DNA of 64,000 nucleotides from the NCBI RefSeq assembly GCF_001613085.1, contig NZ_BDBR01000046.1, positions 1-64,000 of the forward strand. The letters run 5' to 3'. The notes beneath the pieces were generated by a model. That model was given only the letters and a program-made list of their open reading frames with translations, did no database searches and was not told the origin of the DNA. The translations under genes and the position numbers were made by a program. Positions 40,755 to 51,188 of this stretch are shown one piece after another. Each line of letters opens with the position of its first letter. Positions within the stretch are counted from its first letter, which is position 1. This stretch comes from Nocardia salmonicida NBRC 13393 (lineage in GTDB: Bacteria > Actinomycetota > Actinomycetes > Mycobacteriales > Mycobacteriaceae).

Positions 40755-41303
40755 GTGAGCATTCGAACAGTGACGTGGTGTGCGGCGGCGGTCGCCGTCG
40801 GCCTCATGGTGGCCGCGCCCGCCGCCCGCGCCGACGAGGACCCGTCGACGGTGCCGTCGCGAACCGCCATGTCGCTGCGGATGCCGGGCGGATTCGCCTG
40901 GGGCACAGCCAACGAGCACGAATCGCGGGCGGCGCTGTCGATGTCCAAGCTCTACATCGCCGATTACGCGCTACGCCACGGCGACGGTTCGCCGGAGGAC
41001 CGCGCGCTGTCGGAACGGATGATCCGTGACTCCGACGCCGGTTCGCCGATCTTCGAGTGGATGGCGGGTGCGAGCAATACCGCCGCCGACGGCACTCCCC
41101 AGAACTGGGGCACCGCCCAACTCCCCGGCGTGCAGGGCAGCAAGTGGGGATGGTCGGATGTAGGCGCTCCCGAGGTGGCTTCCGCATCCATCGGGCCCGG
41201 CTTCTCGGTCGCCGCGCACACCTACGGCGCGTCGGCCGACCAGTCCGCCGACGTGCTCGACGCCCTGCCCGCGCTGATCCTTCGCCTGGCTGGGGCGTAC
41301 TGA
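40755..41303 (+). CDS. secreted protein with degenerate serine beta-lactamase-like fold
   Basis: A 182-residue exported protein; signal peptide about residues 1-26 (AVAVGLMVAAPAARA). ALSMSKLYIADYALRHG (S62, K65) is an SxxK motif in the same context as in class A beta-lactamases and D-Ala-D-Ala carboxypeptidases, and LSERMIRDSDAGSP resembles the SDN region. The final third has SKWGWSDVG at the position of the KTG motif, but the KTG triad itself is absent. The protein is shorter than true members (about 260-300). It may be a small serine hydrolase relative or a non-catalytic binding protein. Confidence 0.55.
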   Translation: MSIRTVTWCAAAVAVGLMVAAPAARADEDPSTVPSRTAMSLRMPGGFAWGTANEHESRAALSMSKLYIADYALRHGDGSPEDRALSERMIRDSDAGSPIFEWMAGASNTAADGTPQNWGTAQLPGVQGSKWGWSDVGAPEVASASIGPGFSVAAHTYGASADQSADVLDALPALILRLAGAY

Positions 41304-41403
41304 TCAGAAGGGTGCTTGCTGCCACCAGTTATCGCGGGTGTCCTCACCGGTATCCGTCGGCAGCTTTTCACGGCCGAATGACGCCCCAGCTGAAACGGCC
41401 GAC

Positions 41404-41817
41404 CTACTCGCGATACGGGCGGCTTCCCCGGTAGGGGGCGGCGGGGAACTGCCTGGGCCCTGCGACGCGGAACCCACACCGACCAAGGCCGCTGTCGCCG
41501 CGCGCGAATTCCTCGCAGCTGTCGAATCTTTCGTCCGGCGCCTTCGCCATGGCCTTGGCGATGACCGCGTCGATTCCAGGCGGCAGGTCGCCGACCACCG
41601 CGGACGCGCGAGGTACCGGCTTGGTCAGGTGGGCGGCGACCACCGCGCCGAGATTGTCGGCGGAAAAGGGACTTTCGCCGGTGAGAAGGGTGAACAACGT
41701 GCAGCCGAGCGAGTACTGGTCGGAGCGGTGATCGACCGGTTCACCCGAGAGTTGTTCGGGGGACGCGTAGGCCAGGGTCGCGAAGACCGTGCCGGCGCCG
41801 AACTCCACCCCGTGCAT
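41404..41817 (-). pseudogene. remnant of a Ser/Thr protein kinase
   Basis: This frame shows only the C-terminal lobe of a Hanks-type kinase: FATLAYASPEQLSGE (the activation-loop end, SPEQ for APE), DHRSDQYSLGCTLFTLLTGE (subdomain IX), FSADNLGAVVAAHLTKPVP and AKAPDERFDSCEEFA (subdomain XI). The N-lobe, the lysine, the HRD and the DFG are all missing, and the 5' side runs directly into the dapC end. The 3' part turns into Gly/Arg-rich sequence that no longer looks like kinase. It is a decayed fragment with no likely function. Confidence 0.7.
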
Positions 41818-41882
41818 CCGTTGTCCCTCGACACTGTCCCCTTGTGCTCCACACGATATCGGCAAGCGCGCCGAGATCGCGT

Positions 41883-42998
41883 TCAGGACAGGCGGGCGGC
41901 CGCTTCGGCGATGCGCTCGTCGGTGGCGGTCAGCGCGATACGCACGTGTTCGGGCGAACGGGGACCGTAGAAATCGCCGGGGGCGGCGAGGATTCCGCGT
42001 TCGGCGAGCCAGTCGAGGGTCACGCGGCAGGGTTCGCCGCGGGTGGCCCACAGGTACAGCCCGGCTTCGGAGAAGTCGATGCGGAAACCCGCCTGCAGCA
42101 AAGCGCTTCGCAGGATTTCGCGGCGGGCGCGGTAACGCTCGCGCTGCTCGGCCTCGTGCACGTCGTCGCTGAGCGCGGCGGTCATCGCGGCCTGGATCGG
42201 GAACGGCATGATCATGCCGGAGTGCTTGCGCACCTCGAGCAGTTCGGCCACCAGTTCCGGGTCACCGGCGATGAAACCGGCGCGGTAGCTGGCCAGGTTC
42301 GAGGTCTTCGACAGGGAATGGATGGCCAGCAGGCCGGTGTGGTCGCCGTCGCAGACGCGCGGGTCGAGGATCGACACCGCCTCGCCCTCCCAGGTCAGGC
42401 CCAGGTAGCACTCGTCGGAGGCGACGATCGCGCCGCGCTCGCGGGCGAACGCCACCACCTTGCGCAGGTGCTCGACGGGCAGCACCTTGCCGGTGGGGTT
42501 CGAGGGTGAGTTCACGAAGATCAGCGCCGGGTTCTGCGGGCCGATCTGGGTGAGACCGTCTGCGCGCCAAGGCTTCGCGCCCGCCAGCAGCACGCCGACC
42601 TCGTAGGTCGGGTAGGCGATCTCGGGGATTACCACCAGATCGGCGGAGCCGATGCCGAGCAGCCGAGGCAGCCCGGCGATGAGCTCCTTCGTGCCGAGCA
42701 CCGGCAGCACCGCCGCAGGGTCGACGCCGGTGACGCCGAACCTGCGCGCGAACGCCGCGACGACGGCGGAGCGAAGCTCAGGGGTGCCGTGCGTGGTCGG
42801 ATAGCCGGGAACAGCCGCCACCGAACCCAGTGCCGCCCGGATCAGCGGATCGACCGGGTCCACCGGTGTCCCCACGGACAGGTCGACGAGTCCACCCGGA
42901 TGGGTGGACGCCTTCTGCTTGACCGCCGCGATGGTGTCCCACGGGAAATCAGGCAGCAGGCTGCTCACACGCCCACGGGTGGGCGCCCCTGTGCTCAC
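41883..42998 (-). CDS. dapC: N-succinyldiaminopimelate aminotransferase
   Basis: A 371-residue class I/II aminotransferase (PLP). FPWDTIAAVKQKASTHPGGLVDLSVGTPVDPV matches the DapC N-terminus, VIPEIAYPTYEVG and FVNSPSNPTGKVL are the substrate region, and the PLP lysine is in AIHSLSKTSNLASYRAG. It transfers an amino group to N-succinyl-2-amino-6-ketopimelate in the lysine pathway. The GTG at 42998 overlaps the ferredoxin stop (GTGA), so the pair is coupled; the GTG at 42968 would give the shorter mycobacterial N-terminus. Together with dapD and dapE it makes three steps of one pathway in the window. Confidence 0.9.
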   Translation of the reverse strand: MSTGAPTRGRVSSLLPDFPWDTIAAVKQKASTHPGGLVDLSVGTPVDPVDPLIRAALGSVAAVPGYPTTHGTPELRSAVVAAFARRFGVTGVDPAAVLPVLGTKELIAGLPRLLGIGSADLVVIPEIAYPTYEVGVLLAGAKPWRADGLTQIGPQNPALIFVNSPSNPTGKVLPVEHLRKVVAFARERGAIVASDECYLGLTWEGEAVSILDPRVCDGDHTGLLAIHSLSKTSNLASYRAGFIAGDPELVAELLEVRKHSGMIMPFPIQAAMTAALSDDVHEAEQRERYRARREILRSALLQAGFRIDFSEAGLYLWATRGEPCRVTLDWLAERGILAAPGDFYGPRSPEHVRIALTATDERIAEAAARLS

Positions 42999-43318
42999 TC
43001 TTCGGCCATCGGGGGCAGCGCCTTGATGAAGGCGGGGTCGAAATCGACCACACCGACCTTGGTCGCGCCACCGGGGGATCCCAGTTCGTTGAAGAAGTCG
43101 ACGTTGGCGTTGATGTAACCGCTCCACTGGTCCGGAGTGTCGTCCTCGTAGAAGATCGCTTCCACGGGGCAGACCGGCTCACACGCACCACAGTCCACGC
43201 ACTCGTCGGGTTGGATGTAGAGCATGCGACCGCCCTCGTAGATGCAATCCACGGGGCATTCCTCGATGCACGCCTTGTCCTTCACGTCAACGCACGGTTC
43301 AGCGATGATGTACGGCAC
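42995..43318 (-). CDS. fdxC: 7Fe ferredoxin
   Basis: A 107-residue 7Fe ferredoxin, with one [3Fe-4S] and one [4Fe-4S] cluster. CVDVKDKACIEECPVDC supplies the mixed first binding motif and CVDCGACEPVCPVEA the second. The rest (SGYINANVDFFNELGSPGGA) is the typical C-terminal extension. An electron carrier of the cytosol. The GTG start has AGGAGAACGG 4-8 bases before it. It leads the fdxC-dapC pair, as Rv1177-Rv1178. The 108-base gap to fbiC holds no gene. Confidence 0.93.
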   Translation of the reverse strand: MPYIIAEPCVDVKDKACIEECPVDCIYEGGRMLYIQPDECVDCGACEPVCPVEAIFYEDDTPDQWSGYINANVDFFNELGSPGGATKVGVVDFDPAFIKALPPMAEE

Positions 43319-43426
43319 TGCCGTTCTCCTAGTCTGTCCTCACCTGCGGGGTTACTCCGCCCACGAAACCCTATCCCGACCGCCCACATTACTCCCAGGT
43401 CAGCCTGCCCTAACTCACTCTGGCAA

Positions 43427-46027
<2,601 letters not shown>

Positions 46028-46169
46028 GCGCTACTTCTTCCCCGGACGTGTGGTCGGTGAGGTCACGGGCCCGTGGCGGGCGCGGCGTGGTCGTCCTTGT
46101 CCGACGACAACCTCCCCCGTGACCGCGCGTATTCCCGACGGGGTGAACTCGTCGCACGCGCATGGAACC

Positions 46170-46679
46170 ATGGGCAGCATGTCGCTGCCACGCTCCACCA
46201 TCCTGGCCGAACCGGCCTGGCGTCCGAGTTCCAAGGCCAAGCTGCTGTGGGCGTTGGAGAACGCGATCGGGGTGGTGGTGCTGTTCGTGGTACTCGTGGT
46301 GTGGGCGGTGTTGGACGATGACCATCGTGGCTGGCAGGTGCTGGCCGGGTTGGCGATCGTGGTGCTCGCGGTGCTGGCCGTTGTGGTGATTCCGGTGTGG
46401 CGATACGCGGTGCATCGCTGGGAGGTCACCGATGACGCCGTGTACACGCGGGTGGGGTGGCTGGCTCAGGAATCGCGGGTCGCGCCGATCTCGCGGGTAC
46501 AGACCGTCGATACCGAGCGTGGGCCGCTGGAACGGATCCTCGGGCTGGCGACTGTCACCGTCACCACCGCGTCGTCGGCGGGTGCGGTGAAGATCAGCGC
46601 GCTGGACCTGCCGGTCGCCGAGGAGACGGTGCTGCGGCTGACCGCCATCGCCGCACAGCACCGCGGCGACGCGACATGA
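46170..46679 (+). CDS. bacterial PH-domain membrane protein (YdbS-like)
   Basis: A 169-residue protein with two transmembrane helices (about residues 28-45 and 57-77) and a C-terminal bPH_2 domain: YAVHRWEVTDDAVYTRVGWL, SRVAPISRVQTVDTERGPLE and ILGLATVTVTTASSAGAVKI. YdbS/YdbT-type pairs of this kind are widespread in Gram-positives; their role is unclear. The ATG at 46170 is used (46179 is the alternative). The stop overlaps the next PH-domain gene in ATGA, so the two subunits are probably co-translated. Confidence 0.8.
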   Translation: MGSMSLPRSTILAEPAWRPSSKAKLLWALENAIGVVVLFVVLVVWAVLDDDHRGWQVLAGLAIVVLAVLAVVVIPVWRYAVHRWEVTDDAVYTRVGWLAQESRVAPISRVQTVDTERGPLERILGLATVTVTTASSAGAVKISALDLPVAEETVLRLTAIAAQHRGDAT

Positions 46680-48334
46680 CCGCACCCGCGCGCACCGAGA
46701 CCGACTGGCAGCGCCTGGATCCGCGCATGCTGCTGGTGTATCCGGTCAACGAGGTCATGAAATACATTCCGGTGCTGCTCGGTTCGATCATCGTCGGCAC
46801 CACCAGCGGCAATCCGCTGTGGAGTTTGATTCCGGTCACGCTCGTCGCGGCGTTCGGCATCGCGCGGTGGTTCACCACCTCGTATCGGATCGATGCCGAT
46901 CACGTGCAGTTGCGCAGCGGAATCGTGCAGCGCCGGACGCTGTCGGTGCCTCGCTCGCGGATTCGGTCGGTGGATGTGGAAGCCGATCTGCTGCACCGGG
47001 TGCTCGGGCTGGCGGTACTGGCCATCGGAACCGGCAAGCAGACCGACAAGGGCGAGGAATTCAAGCTCGACGCGCTCGACACCAGTCAGATCCCGGCGTT
47101 GCGGGCCGAGTTACTCGCGCACACCGGTCGACAGACACCCGGGCACAGCGAGAGCGCCGGGGCGCCGCATGTTTCGCACCACGATGCCCTCACCGACTCC
47201 GGAGTGGAGATCGGGCACTGGCAGGCGGCGTGGGTGCGGTACGCACCGTTGTCGCTGACCGGTCTGGCCGTAGTCGCGCCGATCGCGGGAATCGGCGCGC
47301 AGTACGGACTCATCGACGTGCTGTCGAAAAGCGCTGTCGTGCAACATCTCGACGACGACACCGCGATGATCGTCGTCATCGTCATCACCGGGTTGACCCT
47401 GCTGACGGTGCTGCTGGTGAGCCTGGCCGGGTGCGCCCACTACCTCGCCACCTGGTTCGGCCTGCGCGTGCTCGACAACGGCGCCACCCTGCACCTGCGC
47501 CACGGCCTGTTCACCACCCGTCAGATCACCTTGGACCTGGCTCGCTTCCGCGGCGCCACGCTCAACGAACCGCTCCTGCTGCGCGCGGCCAACGCCGCTC
47601 AGCTCGAAATGATCATGACCGGCGAGAACCCGCGGCAGAAGATCCTTCCCCAGGCCCCACGCGCCGCCGTCGAACGCACTCTCGACGAACTACTCCGCAC
47701 CCGCCGACACCCGCGCGCAGACGCGTCGACCGCCCAGGAACCGGACTCGGCCTTGGCAGCCCGCGACGACACCGAACGCCCGGTCGCGACCTCCCTCGAC
47801 AAAGTCGCCTCGACGGCCGTACTCACGGATTCGCCCGCACCGCAACCGATCACCGGTTCCGCCCTCGGCACCGTCGAGCTACGACGCCACGGACCCGCCG
47901 CACATCGTCGCCGCTACACCCGCGCCGCGTGGCCGGTCGGCATCGTTGCCGTCGTCCTGCTCGCCATCACGCTCGCGGGTGGGCATCCACCGGTGTGGAC
48001 CTGGCCCTTCCCGGTGCTGCTCGCCGTCGTCATGGCCCTGCTCGCCGAGGACCGCTACCGCGGCTTGGGCCACCGCGTACTCCCCGGCACCATCGGCCCG
48101 ACCTGGCTGATCACCCGCAGCGGCAGCCTCGATCGCAATCGGGACTGTCTCGAAGCTCCCGGAATAATCGGATGGACTGTGCGGCAGACCTTCTGGCAGC
48201 GCCGCGCGGGACTCGCCACTGTCGTCGCGGCCACCGCGGCGGGCAAGAAGTCCTACTCGGTGGTCGACATCCCGATCGATCAGGCCGCCGACCTGATCGA
48301 GGCAGTGACCCCGGGCCGACTCGGTAAACGCTGA
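46676..48334 (+). CDS. multi-PH-domain membrane protein (YdbT-like)
   Basis: A 552-residue protein with three repeats of two transmembrane helices plus a bPH_2 domain. The first PH unit is RIDADHVQLRSGIVQRRTLS, then VPRSRIRSVDVEADLLHRVL; the second starts RVLDNGATLHLRHGLFTTRQ; the third is near LITRSGSLDRNRDCLE. A disordered acidic/proline stretch lies at about 340-400 between repeats 2 and 3. It is the large partner of the preceding YdbS-like protein. A 10-bp hairpin terminator directly follows the stop. Confidence 0.8.
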   Translation: MTAPARTETDWQRLDPRMLLVYPVNEVMKYIPVLLGSIIVGTTSGNPLWSLIPVTLVAAFGIARWFTTSYRIDADHVQLRSGIVQRRTLSVPRSRIRSVDVEADLLHRVLGLAVLAIGTGKQTDKGEEFKLDALDTSQIPALRAELLAHTGRQTPGHSESAGAPHVSHHDALTDSGVEIGHWQAAWVRYAPLSLTGLAVVAPIAGIGAQYGLIDVLSKSAVVQHLDDDTAMIVVIVITGLTLLTVLLVSLAGCAHYLATWFGLRVLDNGATLHLRHGLFTTRQITLDLARFRGATLNEPLLLRAANAAQLEMIMTGENPRQKILPQAPRAAVERTLDELLRTRRHPRADASTAQEPDSALAARDDTERPVATSLDKVASTAVLTDSPAPQPITGSALGTVELRRHGPAAHRRRYTRAAWPVGIVAVVLLAITLAGGHPPVWTWPFPVLLAVVMALLAEDRYRGLGHRVLPGTIGPTWLITRSGSLDRNRDCLEAPGIIGWTVRQTFWQRRAGLATVVAATAAGKKSYSVVDIPIDQAADLIEAVTPGRLGKR

Positions 48335-48366
48335 AATGGCCGGGCGCCCTTGGACTCCCGGCCATT
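48335..48366 (+). terminator. hairpin terminator after PH-domain pair
   Basis: AATGGCCGGG (48335-48344) and CCCGGCCATT (48357-48366) form a perfect 10-bp stem with a 12-base loop directly after the stop codon. Confidence 0.75.
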
Positions 48367-48621
48367 CCGCGTCGACAGCCTAGGCGTTCACCGGCTCCTT
48401 CGCCAATTCGGATTCGCCCACAGGCGTTTTCGCGTCAGGCGTCGACACCGCGGCGGCCGGCGAGCACGCGGGTATCGGCTCCGTGCTCGACGACACGATC
48501 CGGCAAGCCCGGCGACGAGCGTTTCCGCGCTCTCCGCACATTGTGCGGTCACGCCGAACAGTGTTCAGCCGGGGCTATGCTGTGCCGATCGGCGAAGTCG
48601 AAGAACGCGAGGAGGCAGCGG

Positions 48622-49362
48622 ATGGCGAGCACCGGCTCGACGGAGATCACCTCGGTGTGGACCAAGCCCGCGCGCGAACGGCGCGACCAACCCACACTGA
48701 CCCGCGACCAGATCGTCGCCGAGGCCATCGCCCTGCTCGACGCCGAAGGCTTCGACGCGTTGAGCATGCGCAAGCTCGGCGCCCGCCTCGGCGCGGGTGC
48801 GACCTCGCTGTACACCCACGTGGCGAACAAGGACGAACTGCTCGAACTCGTCGTCGACCAGGTCATCGGTGAGGTGCCGACACCGACGCCCGATCCCGAG
48901 CGCTGGCGAGCGGTGATGCACGAGCAGGCCGACGGCTTGCGCGCGACAATCCTGGCCCATCCGTGGATCACCGTGGTGCTGAGCAGCGCGGCGCTGACCT
49001 ATCTCGGGCCCAACATGATGCGGCTGACCGACTCGATGGTCGCCATCGTGGAAGCCGGGGGCTTCGACGACGAGGTGGTCGATATCGCGACCGACGCGAT
49101 CTTCCAGCTCGTTGTCGGCTCGTGCGGTAGCGAGGCCGCGATGATGATGACGATCGCGCGCAGCGGCCTGTCGACGCGGCAGTGGGTGGACCGGGTGATG
49201 GTGGCGAGCGAGGCCGCGTCGCAGCAGTATCCGCGCCTGCACCGGCGCTATGTCGAGCAGCGCCCGCAGGTCGTCGAGGAGGCCGCCGACGGGGTGCTCA
49301 GCCGGTTCACCCAGGCCATCGACCTGATCCTGGACGGCGCGCAGACCCGCCACGCCCGATAG
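48622..49362 (+). CDS. TetR family transcription regulator with TetR_C-type domain
   Basis: A 246-residue repressor-type protein. The HTH is in RDQIVAEAIALLDAEGFDAL, then SMRKLGARLGAGATSLYTHV, with recognition helix GAGATSLYTHVAN near residue 54. The long C-terminal domain (about 85-235) is of the class seen in tetracycline-type and macrolide regulators: WRAVMHEQADGLRATILAHPW. AGGAGG lies 6 bases before the ATG. The gene stands alone: a terminator precedes it and the DUF1622 gene follows 70 bases later. Target and ligand unknown. Confidence 0.85.
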   Translation: MASTGSTEITSVWTKPARERRDQPTLTRDQIVAEAIALLDAEGFDALSMRKLGARLGAGATSLYTHVANKDELLELVVDQVIGEVPTPTPDPERWRAVMHEQADGLRATILAHPWITVVLSSAALTYLGPNMMRLTDSMVAIVEAGGFDDEVVDIATDAIFQLVVGSCGSEAAMMMTIARSGLSTRQWVDRVMVASEAASQQYPRLHRRYVEQRPQVVEEAADGVLSRFTQAIDLILDGAQTRHAR

Positions 49363-49432
49363 CAGCGCGGGCGACGCCGACACGGCGTAGCGTTCGGTTC
49401 GATCGCCGTGCCGCTGACGCTAGGGGTGATTC

Positions 49433-49786
49433 GTGCAGTTCACCGAGGTTATCGAGACCGCGGGCCAGGTGCTCGACGGGGCCGGGGTCGCGGCCATCGT
49501 CATCGGCGGGTTCATCGGCACGGTCCGGTTCCTGCGGCAGTTGGCAGAGCACAAGGAGTTCGAGCGCGCCTACAACACCTATCGGCGCGGGCTCGGCCGG
49601 GCGATCCTGCTCGGACTGGAATTCCTGGTAGCGGCCGACATCATCCGCACGGTCGCCATCTCACCGACTTTCACCAGCGTCGGCGTGCTCGCGTTGATCG
49701 TGCTGGTGCGGACGTTCCTCAGCTACTCGCTCGAACTCGAACTGACCGGGCAATGGCCGTGGCAGCGGCCGAAATCTACCGAATGA
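49433..49786 (+). CDS. DUF1622 membrane protein
   Basis: A 117-residue protein with three hydrophobic helices (about residues 15-30, 56-73 and 78-95). YRRGLGRAILLGLEFLVAADIIRT is the DUF1622 signature, and VRTFLSYSLELELTGQWPW closes the domain. These are small membrane proteins of unknown function, often near ion transporters. AGGGG (49422-49426) lies 6 bases before the GTG. The last 11 bases overlap the 3' end of the convergent membrane gene. Confidence 0.8.
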   Translation: MQFTEVIETAGQVLDGAGVAAIVIGGFIGTVRFLRQLAEHKEFERAYNTYRRGLGRAILLGLEFLVAADIIRTVAISPTFTSVGVLALIVLVRTFLSYSLELELTGQWPWQRPKSTE

Positions 49787-50195
49787 CGTTCGAGCGGTAG
49801 TACAGGTAGCCCGCGGGGGCGAGCACACCGCAGGCGAACAACAGCAGGGTGCGCCAGTCGCTGCCGAGCATGATGTCGCCGCCGGGCCCGCGCGAGGCGC
49901 AGACCAGGAACCCGAAGACCCACACCACGATCGGGGCGAAGGTGAAGCCGACCCGGTCGGTCACCGATTCCATGCCGTAGACCAGGGCGATGTTGATCGG
50001 TGCGGCGAGCAAAGCCACCACCGGAAAGGCGAACGAGCCGATATAAGTGGGCAGGAACAGCACTTCGACGGCCAGGGTGATCAGCGCGTCGAGGAACAGC
50101 AGCACGACGATGAGTCCCGCGATCAACGGATCCGCCACGCCGGTAAGGCGCGAGGACCGCAGCACGGCGGTGGGCTGATCGCGATCGGTCACCAT
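49776..50195 (-). CDS. four-helix membrane protein next to mshB (Rv1171-like)
   Basis: A 139-residue integral membrane protein: helices at about residues 25-44, 47-70, 86-101 and 114-132. FAFPVVALLAAPINIALVYGMES and WRTLLLFACGVLAPAGYLYYRSN are conserved-looking parts. The position downstream of mshB corresponds to the conserved membrane gene Rv1171 of M. tuberculosis, but no function is known. The ATG is exactly 7 bases after TAGACT, which gives it its own leaderless promoter within the gap after mshB. Confidence 0.7.
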   Translation of the reverse strand: MVTDRDQPTAVLRSSRLTGVADPLIAGLIVVLLFLDALITLAVEVLFLPTYIGSFAFPVVALLAAPINIALVYGMESVTDRVGFTFAPIVVWVFGFLVCASRGPGGDIMLGSDWRTLLLFACGVLAPAGYLYYRSNVIR

Positions 50196-50202
50196 GGGCC
50201 TG

Positions 50203-50208
50203 AGTCTA
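50203..50208 (-). promoter_or_regulatory. -10 hexamer TAGACT for membrane gene
   Basis: On the minus strand TAGACT is followed by CAGGCCC and the ATG at 50195. Confidence 0.5.
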
Positions 50209-50306
50209 TTCGGCCGCACCGGCCTGCCGTGTCGCGCGCGCCCTGGAGAATCGCCGACCGATCAGCAGCCAACCGAGATGAGCGATAGAACGCCGTGGCT
50301 AGCTAC

Positions 50307-51188
50307 TCAATCGAGACCAGCGAACAGGTCGTGTTCGAATCCATCGGCACCCACCTGGCCGCGAGTGCCGCGGACCAGTGCGAAGTGCTCTTCGGGCAGT
50401 ACCGGCAGCGCGATGTTGTTCGACAGAGCGAATTCCCGGCCACTCGGCGCGACGGTGACCTGGGTGGCGTGTGCGCGCATGGCGGCGCGCTTGGCCGAGA
50501 CCACATCGGAGACGTCGACCACGGTGCTCACCCCGCTCGTCGACATGGCGGCCAGCTCGGCCTCGACCGGCAGACGCCAGCCCGCGGGCAGCGCGCCCGG
50601 CAGTTCGTCGACGGTGCGGCGGGCCAGCGCGGCGGTGTGCTGGCGCAGCAGGTCGGCGTCGGTGACGGTCCAGTAGAACTTGGGGACATCCCAGCCCTGC
50701 TCGGCGGCCGCCTCGACGGCCGCGGTGGTGATCTCGTGCGCGCGGATGTGGTCGGGATGGCCGTAACCGCCGCGCGGATCGTAGGTGACCACCACCCGGG
50801 GCCGCAGTTCGAGGATCACCGCGACGAGTTCGTCGACAGCGGCGTCACCGGAATGCACGAAGGCTCGCGGGTTCGCCGCCGACGGCGTACCGGCCATGCC
50901 GGAATCGCGCCAGCGACCGGGTCCGCCGAGGAATCGCGGCTCGGTCACGCCGAGGGCCGACAGCGCGGCGGTGAGTTCGCCGATGCGGTAGCCGCCGAGC
51001 TGGTCGGCTTCGGTGGCGATCAAGCGAGACCACCGGTCGCCGATGACCTCACCCTCCTCGCCGAGCGTGCACGTCACCACGGTCACCGGGACGCCACGCC
51101 TGCGGTAGTGCGCGATCGTGCCACCCGTAGTGAGGGTTTCGTCATCAGGATGTGCGTGAACCAGCAGCAGTCCGCCGGTATCGGTCAT
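50307..51188 (-). CDS. mshB: mycothiol deacetylase MshB
   Basis: A 293-residue zinc-dependent LmbE-family deacetylase that converts GlcNAc-inositol to GlcN-inositol, the second step of mycothiol synthesis. The metal site is in LLLVHAHPDDE (H13 and D16) and GGYGHPDHIRAHE (third His). WSRLIATEADQLGGYRIGEL and RFLGGPGRWRDSGMAG are further MshB features. The ATG at 51188 overlaps the lpqW stop in ATGA, and GGAGGA lies about 6 bases upstream. It is the second gene of a leftward lpqW-mshB pair. Matches Rv1170. Confidence 0.93.
   Translation of the reverse strand: MTDTGGLLLVHAHPDDETLTTGGTIAHYRRRGVPVTVVTCTLGEEGEVIGDRWSRLIATEADQLGGYRIGELTAALSALGVTEPRFLGGPGRWRDSGMAGTPSAANPRAFVHSGDAAVDELVAVILELRPRVVVTYDPRGGYGHPDHIRAHEITTAAVEAAAEQGWDVPKFYWTVTDADLLRQHTAALARRTVDELPGALPAGWRLPVEAELAAMSTSGVSTVVDVSDVVSAKRAAMRAHATQVTVAPSGREFALSNNIALPVLPEEHFALVRGTRGQVGADGFEHDLFAGLD

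Noticed and set aside
46073..46321. Short plus-strand frame before the PH-domain gene
   Set aside because: It runs out of frame into the PH-domain gene, and the sequence is basic and low in complexity. The PH-domain frame starting at 46170 is clearly the coding one.
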